Below are positions 1 to 6,193 of a stretch of 13,071 nucleotides of DNA, in pieces. A program made the position numbers and the translations under genes. The notes under the pieces were generated by a model. The model did no database searches and was not told where the DNA came from. It saw only the letters and a list, made by a program, of their open reading frames with translations. Position 1 is the stretch's first letter, and every line of letters begins with the position of its first letter. The stretch spans positions 1 to 13,071 of the forward strand of contig JAWXVD010000091.1 in assembly GCA_044425705.1 (NCBI GenBank). Reading direction: 5' to 3'. This DNA is from JAWXVD01 sp044425705 (GTDB taxonomy: Bacteria > Bacillota > Clostridia > Lachnospirales > Lachnospiraceae).

Positions 1-192
1 ATGTTGAATCAAAATAATATTATATCTACTGAGCGATTTATGGAAAAGATATGGGGATTTGATAGTGATTCGGAAATCAATGTGGTTTGGGTATATATTT
101 CTTATTTGCGTAAAAAATTAACAGCCATTGATGCAAATATTCAAATTAAAGCTACTAGAAATACAGGATATTCGCTAGAAGAACGAGGATAA
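1..192 (+). CDS. OmpR/PhoB-family response regulator, C-terminal DNA-binding domain (5' end outside window)
   Basis: Only the last 63 codons are present. The frame is open from base 1, so the gene begins upstream and the ATG at base 1 is probably internal. The visible part is a winged helix of the Trans_reg_C type: an N-I-I-S-T-E-R-F turn, a recognition-helix region around VVWVYISYLRKKL, and the closing wing with T-R-N-T-G-Y-S-L-E. This is the usual C-terminus of OmpR-like regulators. The receiver domain with its phosphorylated aspartate is not visible. It is followed by a histidine kinase, so the pair forms a two-component system. The tandem direct repeats at 1674-1695 in front of the next operon are a plausible target (inference). 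Confidence 0.88.
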   Translation: MLNQNNIISTERFMEKIWGFDSDSEINVVWVYISYLRKKLTAIDANIQIKATRNTGYSLEERG

Positions 193-276
193 AAAAGAAA
201 CCGTATTTTCGTGGCAAAAATAGGTATTTCTAATGATAGGAAAAGTGCACATAAGTTAGAGTGGAGAAAAATAACC

Positions 277-1554
277 ATGGAAAAAATATTACGAAGAAAA
301 TTTATAGGCCTTTCATTTAGCGTAGTAGTTATTGTATTATTGTTAATTGCTATTGTTCTTAATGTATCAAATTATATGGAGATAGATGATACAGCCAATG
401 AAATTAGTAGTATTTTATCGGATAATGATGGAGTGTTTCCCAAGGTAATGGAGAGAGATTCTAAAAAATTATCACAAGAAACGCCATATGCAACTAGATA
501 TTTCACCGTGAAATTAAGTGAGTCTAGTGAAGTGATCAGTGTGGACACTAGAAATATTCAAATGGTAAGTACTGATGATGCGATTTCCTATGGGAAAGAC
601 ATTATTGACCAAGGAAAGCAATCAGATTTTTTTAGTCACTATAAATTAAGTTTAACTGAAACTGACTATGGGTATCTAGTAATTGGCATAGACTGTGCAG
701 AGGAATTAAATTTATTTCATTCTTTTTTGATTTCTAGTGTACAAATTTGTCTAGTAGCGTTGGTATTGATTTTTATTCTCATTGTTTTATTTTCAAAAAA
801 AGCAGTAAAACCAATTGTTGAAAGCTATAGAAAACAGCAACAATTTATCACAAATATCACCCATGAATTAAAAACTCCATTGGCTATCATTAAAACAAAT
901 ACAGAAGTGATAGAATTTGAAAATGAAGAATCGGAATGGAGTAAAAGTATACATAATCAAATAGGACGGTTAAATGGATTGGTTAATTATCTTGTATCTC
1001 TTTCAAAAATGGATGAGGAGGGAAGAAAAATTATAAAAGTTGATTTTTCCCTTTCAGATGCTATGAGTGAAACGATGGAATCTTTCATTCTCTTAGCAAA
1101 GAGCGAAAATAAATTTTCACCCTCAGCGTCAGTGATTTCACCCTTGCAAGCAAGTGAAATCACTGGACTTAAAAATGAAAAAAAAGAAATTGATTTGCAG
1201 ATTGCACCAGATATTACTTATCATGGTGATGAACAATCTATACGATTATTGTTATCTATTTTAATGGACAATGCCATTAAATATAGTGTGGATGGAACTA
1301 AAATTTTTGCAATATTATCTCGTCATAAGGAGAAAATAATCATAGAAATTAATAATTTTGCTGAAAACTTGGAAGTTAAAAATTACAATATTTTATTTGA
1401 GAGATTTTATCGTTTAGAAAATTCCAGAAATAGTCAGACAGGGGGATTTGGAATTGGACTAGCGATAGCTAAGACAATTGTAAAAAATCATGGTGGTGAT
1501 ATTAAGGCAGAAAGTAAAGATGGAGAAAAAATAATTTTCAAAATTGAATTATAG
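277..1554 (+). CDS. membrane sensor histidine kinase with a repeat-derived in-frame insert
   Basis: A 425-residue transmitter kinase, partner of the upstream regulator. The start at 277 is preferred over an upstream GTG at 211 because GGAG (263-266) lies at proper spacing from it, whereas the GTG has no convincing ribosome site. Two membrane helices (about residues 8-30 and 150-173) enclose an extracytoplasmic sensor of about 120 residues. The HisKA H-box has the phospho-accepting His196 in the T-H-E-L-K-T-P-L motif. The ATPase N-box M-D-N-A lies at about 330-333 and the G-box GGFGIGL at 389-395. The usual D-x-G-x-G box is degenerate (I-N-N-F-A-E-N), as in some kinases of this type. Residues 280-302, between HisKA and HATPase, are encoded by a palindromic repeat that recurs at 1762-1837. 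Without them the text joins naturally as S-E-N-K-E-I-D-L. The signal sensed is unknown. Confidence 0.9.
   Translation: MEKILRRKFIGLSFSVVVIVLLLIAIVLNVSNYMEIDDTANEISSILSDNDGVFPKVMERDSKKLSQETPYATRYFTVKLSESSEVISVDTRNIQMVSTDDAISYGKDIIDQGKQSDFFSHYKLSLTETDYGYLVIGIDCAEELNLFHSFLISSVQICLVALVLIFILIVLFSKKAVKPIVESYRKQQQFITNITHELKTPLAIIKTNTEVIEFENEESEWSKSIHNQIGRLNGLVNYLVSLSKMDEEGRKIIKVDFSLSDAMSETMESFILLAKSENKFSPSASVISPLQASEITGLKNEKKEIDLQIAPDITYHGDEQSIRLLLSILMDNAIKYSVDGTKIFAILSRHKEKIIIEINNFAENLEVKNYNILFERFYRLENSRNSQTGGFGIGLAIAKTIVKNHGGDIKAESKDGEKIIFKIEL
1105..1180 (+). repeat. palindromic repeat element, copy 1, inside the histidine kinase gene
   Basis: Seventy-six bases align without gaps to 1762-1837 with ten mismatches. 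The core is a perfect 12-bp inverted repeat, CAGTGATTTCAC (1130-1141) and GTGAAATCACTG (1154-1165), around a 12-base loop that itself contains the palindrome CTTGCAAG. It is read in frame and adds about 23 residues (PSASVISPLQASEITGL and flanks) to the kinase without a stop. Confidence 0.85.
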
Positions 1555-1559
1555 AGGTT

Positions 1560-1623
1560 TTTTAAGAGAGACTATTCGGTTTCAGTTCGCATGTGACTTG
1601 TAACTGGATAGTTTCTCTTAAAA
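1560..1623 (-). repeat. conserved-loop hairpin element, copy A (inverted orientation)
   Basis: A 16-bp outer stem with one G-T pair (TTTTAAGAGAGACTAT at 1560-1575, ATAGTTTCTCTTAAAA at 1608-1623) encloses an inner stem CAGTT/AACTG. On the minus strand the loop reads ACAAGTCACATGCG, which matches the loop of copy B (5809-5822) at 11 of 14 positions, with only transitions between them. It begins six bases after the kinase stop codon and could help end transcription, but no T-run follows the stem, so it is not called a terminator. Confidence 0.75.
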
Positions 1624-1673
1624 TATTAGTGAAAAAAATACCACTGTCAAAATAAATGTAAAATATGTATGAA

Positions 1674-1706
1674 TTTTAAGTAAGTTTTAAGTAAGCGTTG
1701 TATAAT
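1674..1706 (+). promoter_or_regulatory. activator-type promoter with tandem 11-bp direct repeats for the VTC operon
   Basis: TTTTAAGTAAG occurs twice back to back (1674-1684 and 1685-1695), followed five bases later by a perfect -10 box TATAAT (1701-1706). The position expected for a -35 box (1678-1683) has no consensus and lies inside the repeats. Direct repeats of one helical turn over a missing -35 box are the typical layout of OmpR/PhoB-family activation. The adjacent two-component system is the obvious candidate regulator (inference). The predicted transcript has a leader of about 145 nt that includes repeat copy 2. Confidence 0.7.
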
Positions 1707-1761
1707 AACAAATGTAATAAGATAAAAGTACAGTTATTAATATGAGTTTTGGCAAAAGGGT

Positions 1762-1837
1762 GAAAATAAATTTCTACCCTCAGCATCAGTGATTTTACTC
1801 TTGCAAGCAAGTGAAAACACAGGACTAAACTATGAAA
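1762..1837 (+). repeat. palindromic repeat element, copy 2, in the leader of the VTC gene
   Basis: Ungapped match to 1105-1180 with 66 of 76 bases identical. The inverted repeat has decayed: the arms CAGTGATTTTAC and GTGAAAACACAG hold two mismatches and a G-T pair. The element lies between the operon promoter and the ribosome site at 1843-1850. Its frame is open into the VTC gene and would encode the same peptide series as copy 1, but no good start precedes it. Confidence 0.82.
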
Positions 1838-1857
1838 GACATAAGGAGGATATCAAA

Positions 1858-2655
1858 ATGAGCGCACAAATGGTATTTAAACGCTATGAATTAAAATATT
1901 TATTAAATATAGAACAATATAGGGCATTGAAAGAAATCATGAAAGCACATATGGCTTTAGATCAATTTGGAAAGCATACAATTAATAATATCTATTTCGA
2001 TACAGATAATTATCTTTTAATTAGAAGGTCATTAGAAAAACCTTGTTATAAAGAAAAATTAAGAGTACGCAGTTATGGCAGCACAAATGCAGATAGTAAA
2101 GTCTTTGTAGAGTTGAAGAAAAAATATGATGGTGTGGTTTACAAAAGAAGATTGGATTTGCAGGAAAAAGAAGCACTTGACTTTTTAGTGAGAGATATTC
2201 CATTGGAGCAACCAAGTCAAATTTCAAAAGAAGTACAGTATTTTATGAAATATTATGGAACTTTAGTTCCTAAAGTATATTTAAGTTATGAAAGAGAAGC
2301 TTTTTATGGATTAGTAAATTCAGATTTTCGCATGACATTTGATCAGAATATTCGAATGAAAGAGTATACGGAACTAGAATCAAAAGATAAGTCTGTGGAG
2401 GAAATTTTAAGCAAGGAACAAATTCTTTTGGAAGTGAAGACTGGAATGGGTATTCCAACCTGGTTACTTAACTTTTTTTCGGAAAATCAAATTTATAAAA
2501 CTTCTTTTTCTAAATATGGTAGAGCTTATGAACAATTTCTGCTTCCTAAGTATATAAAACAACAGAAATATAAAGAAATTTTACAGAAGAATAAAGAATT
2601 AAATCAAAAAGTCTTAGATAGAAGTCAAAAAGGAGGAAGAACTTATGTTGCTTAA
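1858..2655 (+). CDS. VTC-domain protein, polyphosphate-polymerase-like
   Basis: A 265-residue cytoplasmic protein with the VTC fold (PF09359 type), known from the catalytic tunnel domain of yeast Vtc4 and from bacterial paralogues. Tunnel-lining basic and acidic residues are recognisable: F-K-R-Y-E-L-K-Y at 7-14, K-E-K-L-R-V-R-S-Y at 65-73, V-F-V-E-L-K-K-K at 82-89 with Y-K-R-R at 95-98, L-S-Y-E-R at 142-146, L-L-E-V-K-T-G at 190-196, and the closing S-K-Y-G at 218-221. The start at 1858 has an ideal AAGGAGGA site at 1843-1850. The frame is open upstream through repeat copy 2, but that part is not conserved-looking. The gene overlaps DUF4956 by 11 bases. Actual polyphosphate synthesis is inferred from the family. 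Many bacterial clusters pair this domain with DUF4956 and surface proteins, so another anionic polymer or ligand is possible. Confidence 0.87.
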   Translation: MSAQMVFKRYELKYLLNIEQYRALKEIMKAHMALDQFGKHTINNIYFDTDNYLLIRRSLEKPCYKEKLRVRSYGSTNADSKVFVELKKKYDGVVYKRRLDLQEKEALDFLVRDIPLEQPSQISKEVQYFMKYYGTLVPKVYLSYEREAFYGLVNSDFRMTFDQNIRMKEYTELESKDKSVEEILSKEQILLEVKTGMGIPTWLLNFFSENQIYKTSFSKYGRAYEQFLLPKYIKQQKYKEILQKNKELNQKVLDRSQKGGRTYVA

Positions 2656-3337
2656 TTCATTGTTTACAGGTATATTTGATACCAGCACAGAGACCACTAT
2701 TGTAATAGAAAATTTTTTACTATGCATCTTAGTTTCCATTATAGTGGGAATTTTCATAGCGGTACTATATACATTTAAAACTAGATATACGAAAAGCTTT
2801 GTCATTACGTTAGCTACACTGCCAGCAGTGGTGGCTATGATTATTATGATGGTAAATGGAAATATTGGTGCAGGAGTAGCAGTGGCTGGAACCTTTAGTT
2901 TAGTAAGATTTCGTTCAGTGCCAGGAACGGCGAAAGAAATTGGTGCTATCTTTTTAGCTATGGGAGCAGGATTGGCACTAGGCATGGGGTATGTAGGATT
3001 TGCTATTGTCTTTGTAGTATTGATTAGTGTAGTTAACTTGCTCCTAACAATTAGTGGATTCGGTGAGGGAAAAGCTACCGAAAAAACATTGATTATTACT
3101 ATGCCAGAAAATCTTGATTATACAAATATCTTTGAAGATTTATTTGAAATTTATACGAAAAGAGCTGAGTTGAACAAAGTGAAAACAACGAATATGGGAA
3201 GTTTATTAAAATTAACCTATGATATTGATTTGAGAGAAAGTAAAAATGAAAAAAATTTTTTAGATGAAATAAGATGTAGAAATGGAAATCTTGAAATTGT
3301 GTTAGCGAAACAAACAACTTTAGGGTTAGAACTATAG
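2645..3337 (+). CDS. DUF4956 family membrane protein
   Basis: A 230-residue protein with about four membrane helices in its first 140 residues (near 20-41, 50-68, 75-90 and 98-137), then a soluble C-terminal domain of about 90 residues. A conserved G-T-F-S-L-V-R-F-R-S-V-P-G motif follows the second to third helix. This arrangement matches the DUF4956 family, which commonly sits next to VTC-domain genes. The start at 2645 has AGGAGG at 2631-2636, inside the VTC gene, and the two frames overlap by 11 bases, so translation is probably coupled. The function is not established. A role as membrane anchor or export partner for the VTC enzyme is inferred from the tight gene pairing only. Confidence 0.86.
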   Translation: MLLNSLFTGIFDTSTETTIVIENFLLCILVSIIVGIFIAVLYTFKTRYTKSFVITLATLPAVVAMIIMMVNGNIGAGVAVAGTFSLVRFRSVPGTAKEIGAIFLAMGAGLALGMGYVGFAIVFVVLISVVNLLLTISGFGEGKATEKTLIITMPENLDYTNIFEDLFEIYTKRAELNKVKTTNMGSLLKLTYDIDLRESKNEKNFLDEIRCRNGNLEIVLAKQTTLGLEL

Positions 3338-3361
3338 AAATAAACTTAGATTAGAATCTGA

Positions 3362-3457
3362 TATTTGTGCTGAAGCGTCACAAATACTATTTATCCTAGA
3401 GCCAAATTTGAGATTTGGCATAGGTTTCTCAGCAAAAAGCGCTTCGGAATGAGAGGG
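3362..3457 (+). promoter_or_regulatory. structured leader with loop-loop complementarity, covering the ribosome site of the lipoprotein gene
   Basis: Three hairpins can be drawn. Hairpin 1 is TATTTGTG/CACAAATA (3362-3369, 3379-3386) with a nine-base loop CTGAAGCGT. Hairpin 2 is GCCAAAT/ATTTGGC (3401-3407, 3413-3419), extended by CCTA/TAGG. Hairpin 3 is TTCTCA/TGAGAG (3426-3431, 3450-3455), and its loop contains GCGCTTCGG (3439-3447). The whole loop of hairpin 1 can pair with that segment over nine positions, counting two G-U pairs. The 3' arm of hairpin 3 overlaps the Shine-Dalgarno GAGAGGG (3451-3457), with the ATG at 3462. This looks like translational control by RNA folding. It does not match any riboswitch consensus I recognise. 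Confidence 0.55.
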
Positions 3458-3461
3458 AAAT

Positions 3462-5672
3462 ATGAAAAAATTAATCGTATTACTAGTTACGATAAGCTTA
3501 TTTACAAGTAATTTGGTAGGATGTAGTAGTAAAACAGTAACAGTAGAAGAGGAAAATACCAGTGAAGAAAGTAGTGAAATTCAAGAGACAAATATTGCTA
3601 CGATAGAAGTTACTAGTGATACAGTTTATATGGAACGGTTGACGTTAGAAATAGAAGATTTGTTTTCTAGTAATGACTATGAAGTAGGCTGTATCAATGA
3701 TGAATATAGTACTATTATTTTGAGTGATAATGGTAGTACAGCGGAAAATACAACAGTAGCGATAGAAGGAAATACAATTACGATTACAGAAGAAGGTTCC
3801 TATTTACTTAGCGGTGTTTTAACAGAAGGACAAATCCTAGTAGATGCGCCAGAAGATGCAAAAATACAGTTGATTTTAGATGGCGTCACAATAACCAATT
3901 CAAACAGTGCTGCTATTTATGTAAAACAGGCAGATAAGGTTTTTGTTACAACGGAAAGTAATTCTGAAAATCAATTGCAGGTAACAATTATAGAAGATGA
4001 AACAGCAGAAACCAATGTAGATGCAGCAATTTTTGCAAAAGAAGATTTAACCTTAAATGGTGCAGGAACATTAATCATTGAATCTATTAATGGGAATGGT
4101 ATTACTTCTAAAGATGATTTAGCAGTAACCAGTGGAACCTACCAAATTACTGCAGATTCTCATGGTTTAGAAGCCAATAACAGTATTCGTATCGCCAATG
4201 GCAATTTTACTATAACTGCAGGAAAAGATGCCTTACATGCAGATGAAGAAGATCATACATTAGGTTATATCTTTATTGCAGATGGCGAATTTGTAATAGA
4301 TGTACAGGGAGACGCTATAGATAGTAGTTCACAAGTAGAGATCTTAAATGGAGATTTTGATGTGATTACAGCAGGTGGTAGTGCCAATGCGGTATCTACT
4401 AGTAGTTCTAGCAATGCCATGATGCAAGGAGGCATGTCACAACAACGTGGAAATACAATGCAGGGAAATGATTCTGGGGGAAATGCGACCCAAGGCAATG
4501 TTACTGGGGGGAATATGCGAGATATGAGTACAGTGGAAAATGTGCAGAAAGCCATGACAATTGATCTTGCAGCAGGTGGCCAAGGAGGCATGTCACAAGG
4601 TGCTCAAGGAAACATGTCAGAAGGTAATATGCAGCAAGGTAGTATGCCGGAGGGAGAAATGTCAGAAGGCGGTATGCAGCAAGGTAGTATGCCAGAGGGA
4701 GAAATGCCAGAGGGTGGTATGCAACAAGGTAGTATGCCAGAAGGCGGTATGCAGCAAGGCAATATGCCAGGAGGAGAAATGCCTCAGGATGGTATGATGC
4801 AAGGTGATATGGAACAAGGAATGATGCAACCAAGCATGGAAGGTGCAGAAGAAACTTTGGCAGAGACAGATGATGTGGACTCTATGAAGGCAGTGAAAGC
4901 AGATAGCTATATTATTATTCATGATGGAAATTTTGTCATTGATGCTTGTGATGATGCATTTCATTCCAATGTATACTTGGAAATTTTAGGTGGTGACTTT
5001 AGCATACAGACAGGGGATGATGCTATTCATGCCAATTATAGTACTTTAATTGCAGGTGGAATGATAGATATTATCACATGCTATGAGGGAATTGAAGGTC
5101 AGCAAATTGATATTACTGGAGGTGTAATTACTATCGTAAGCAATGATGATGGAATCAATTCGGCAAGCAGTGGATTAGATATTAGTGATAAGTCAATTTA
5201 TATTAATATCTCAGGTGGGAGCATCACCATTGATGCATCCAATGAAGGTGATGGCTTAGATTCTAATGGAACGATAGAAATTTCAGGTGGAGAATTATTG
5301 ATTTCATCAACTACAGATATTCGAGATACAGCGCTAGATTATCAAAATGAAGGCAGTATTACAGGTGGAATATTTATAGCCACAGGAAGTACTAGCCAAA
5401 CGAGACAGAACTTTGGAGATGCATCTACACAGGCAAGTATTCTATTAGATTTGGATACGGTGCAAAGTGGAGATGTAATACTAACGGATAGCAATGGAAC
5501 AGTTATAGTAGAATTTACGCCAGCTAAAGAATATCAAACAGTGACCATAAGTACACCAGACTTAGATGGTAGTGAAACCTATACCCTTGTTGCAGGAGAT
5601 GAAACACATATTATTGAGATGGATGGATTGATTTACGGTCAAAATTCGGATCATGGTCCAGGAGGACGTTAG
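3462..5672 (+). CDS. Cthe_2159-type carbohydrate-binding beta-helix lipoprotein with Met-rich insert
   Basis: A 736-residue exported lipoprotein. The signal peptide ends in a lipobox L-V-G-C with the lipidated Cys at 21, so the protein should be anchored on the outer face of the membrane. The body is a run of short strand-turn repeats rich in G, D, N, I and T (for example I-S-G-G-x-x-x-I and D-D-A-I/F-H motifs), typical of the carbohydrate-binding domain family (DUF4353) named after Clostridium thermocellum Cthe_2159, a parallel beta-helix that binds cellulose and pectin-like polymers. Residues about 320-463 form a Met/Gly/Gln-rich insert that splits the helix. The C-terminal part (from about 650) resembles a small beta domain. 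It follows the VTC and DUF4956 genes and probably belongs to the same operon, with extra control by the leader at 3362-3457. The ligand is not readable from the sequence. Confidence 0.83.
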   Translation: MKKLIVLLVTISLFTSNLVGCSSKTVTVEEENTSEESSEIQETNIATIEVTSDTVYMERLTLEIEDLFSSNDYEVGCINDEYSTIILSDNGSTAENTTVAIEGNTITITEEGSYLLSGVLTEGQILVDAPEDAKIQLILDGVTITNSNSAAIYVKQADKVFVTTESNSENQLQVTIIEDETAETNVDAAIFAKEDLTLNGAGTLIIESINGNGITSKDDLAVTSGTYQITADSHGLEANNSIRIANGNFTITAGKDALHADEEDHTLGYIFIADGEFVIDVQGDAIDSSSQVEILNGDFDVITAGGSANAVSTSSSSNAMMQGGMSQQRGNTMQGNDSGGNATQGNVTGGNMRDMSTVENVQKAMTIDLAAGGQGGMSQGAQGNMSEGNMQQGSMPEGEMSEGGMQQGSMPEGEMPEGGMQQGSMPEGGMQQGNMPGGEMPQDGMMQGDMEQGMMQPSMEGAEETLAETDDVDSMKAVKADSYIIIHDGNFVIDACDDAFHSNVYLEILGGDFSIQTGDDAIHANYSTLIAGGMIDIITCYEGIEGQQIDITGGVITIVSNDDGINSASSGLDISDKSIYINISGGSITIDASNEGDGLDSNGTIEISGGELLISSTTDIRDTALDYQNEGSITGGIFIATGSTSQTRQNFGDASTQASILLDLDTVQSGDVILTDSNGTVIVEFTPAKEYQTVTISTPDLDGSETYTLVAGDETHIIEMDGLIYGQNSDHGPGGR
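4629..4793 (+). repeat. in-gene tandem repeats encoding Met/Gly/Gln units
   Basis: Four direct units start at 4629, 4674, 4719 and 4749. They encode MQQGSMPEGEMSEGG, MQQGSMPEGEMPEGG, MQQGSMPEGG and MQQGNMPGGEMPQDG. Three units are 45 bp and one is 30 bp, so all length changes keep the frame. The region continues less regularly in both directions (about 4419-4850). Long open frames on other strands and frames here are by-products of the repetition. Confidence 0.9.
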
Positions 5673-5696
5673 TGTGAAAAATAAGATTTTTCACAC
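5672..5696 (+). terminator. hairpin at the 3' end of the lipoprotein gene
   Basis: A perfect 10-bp stem, GTGTGAAAAA and TTTTTCACAC with loop TAAGA, starts on the last base of the stop codon. The T-run is inside the 3' arm rather than after it, so it is only a likely terminator or 3' stabilising stem. It reads the same on the other strand. Confidence 0.5.
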
Positions 5697-5727
5697 GGCA
5701 ATTTGTACCTTACGGTCCAAAGTTGCC
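5697..5727 (+). other. second hairpin directly after the first
   Basis: GGCAA (5697-5701) pairs with TTGCC (5723-5727). The stem extends through TTTG/CAAA with one G-U pair and a bulge, and is capped by ACC/GGT. It abuts the preceding hairpin with no gap. No T-run follows. Its role is unknown; it may be part of a composite 3' end or another small palindromic repeat. Confidence 0.5.
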
Positions 5728-5781
5728 AGACTGAGAGAAAGGTATGGTTATTAAAATAATTTAAAATAGTAAAGATTAGAT

Positions 5782-5855
5782 TAGGGGTAAAAGTACTTTT
5801 GTATCGTTACAGGTCACGTGTGAACGATAATATAAAAGTGTTGCTTTTATCCCTA
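5782..5855 (+). repeat. conserved-loop hairpin element, copy B
   Basis: A long three-part stem: TAGGGGTAAAAG with CTTTTATCCCTA (12 pairs, one G-T), ACTTTT with AAAAGT, and TATCGTT with AACGATA. It encloses the loop ACAGGTCACGTGTG (5809-5822), with a central CACGTG palindrome. The loop recurs at 8081-8093 and, inverted, at 1588-1601, while the stems differ. Confidence 0.78.
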
Positions 5856-5924
5856 GATTACGCATATTTTTTATATAATATTCATATATTTTTTAGAAAG
5901 AGGAATAATTTTTTAAAATACTAC

Positions 5925-5953
5925 TTGCAGTGGGGTGGAAAGTATGCTAAAAT
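5925..5953 (+). promoter_or_regulatory. sigma-A-type promoter of the glycine riboswitch leader
   Basis: TTGCAG (5925-5930), a 17-base spacer, and TAAAAT (5948-5953), with an extended -10 TG at 5945-5946. It lies about 80 bases upstream of the riboswitch aptamer and no other good promoter is visible between them. Confidence 0.65.
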
Positions 5954-6030
5954 GACAAAAACTTTGATACTGTAATGCGATAAAATCATTAGAGTTCTTG
6001 AGTGAATTGTAATGTAAGGTCATAGTTATT

Positions 6031-6105
6031 ATCTGGAGAAGCTTACCTAGCGTAAGTGCCGAAGGTGTAAGGTGTAAAACCAATCTCTCAGGCAAAAGGA
6101 CAGAT
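6031..6105 (+). promoter_or_regulatory. glycine riboswitch, single aptamer
   Basis: The conserved core is present: ATCTGGAGA at the 5' side, G-C-C-G-A-A-G-G in the middle, A-A-T-C-T-C-T-C-A-G-G-C-A-A-A-A-G-G-A-C-A-G-A-T at the 3' side, with ATCTG/CAGAT closing P1. Only one full aptamer is visible, not the usual tandem pair. It precedes an AGCS-family symporter, a known target of single-aptamer glycine riboswitches in Firmicutes. The terminator at 6144-6170 is the probable expression platform. Whether glycine turns expression off or on cannot be settled by eye. Confidence 0.93.
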
Positions 6106-6143
6106 TATATTCTTTGTTATTAGGATATTCATTTGTTGTTACG

Positions 6144-6170
6144 CCTGTGTAAAACCACAGGTTTTTTATT
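6144..6170 (+). terminator. intrinsic terminator of the glycine riboswitch
   Basis: CCTGTG (6144-6149), loop TAAAAC and CACAGG (6156-6161), followed directly by TTTTTTATT. It sits 38 bases after the aptamer and 112 bases before the symporter start, which is the position of a riboswitch-controlled attenuator. Confidence 0.88.
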
Positions 6171-6193
6171 GCAAAAGATTAAAGTTAAACTAA

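Noticed and set aside
211..276. GTG start for the histidine kinase 22 codons upstream
   Set aside because: No ribosome site precedes it, the extra residues are polar and precede a normal membrane-anchor N-terminus, and the ATG at 277 has GGAG at good spacing.
1789..1857. N-terminal extension of the VTC protein from an ATT codon
   Set aside because: It is encoded by repeat copy 2. The ATG at 1858 has an ideal ribosome site and starts where the family homology begins.
2614..2985. 123-codon antisense open frame in the DUF4956 gene
   Set aside because: A shadow of the hydrophobic coding sequence on the other strand; the plus-strand gene has a ribosome site and a family match.
3362..3457. Cyclic-di-GMP or other known riboswitch class
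   Set aside because: The conserved core bases of the c-di-GMP-I and -II classes and other classes I can recall are absent. It is kept as an unassigned structured leader.
4629..4803. CRISPR-like repeat array
   Set aside because: The repeats are contiguous, in frame and translate into a regular peptide; there are no spacers.
4265..4964. Several open frames on other strands and frames within the lipoprotein gene
   Set aside because: They are by-products of the Met-rich tandem repeats, with monotonous composition and no ribosome sites.
5913..6030. A second glycine aptamer upstream of the first
   Set aside because: No G-G-A-G-A, G-C-C-G-A-A or C-A-G-G-C-A-A-A-type core is found there; it is promoter and leader sequence.
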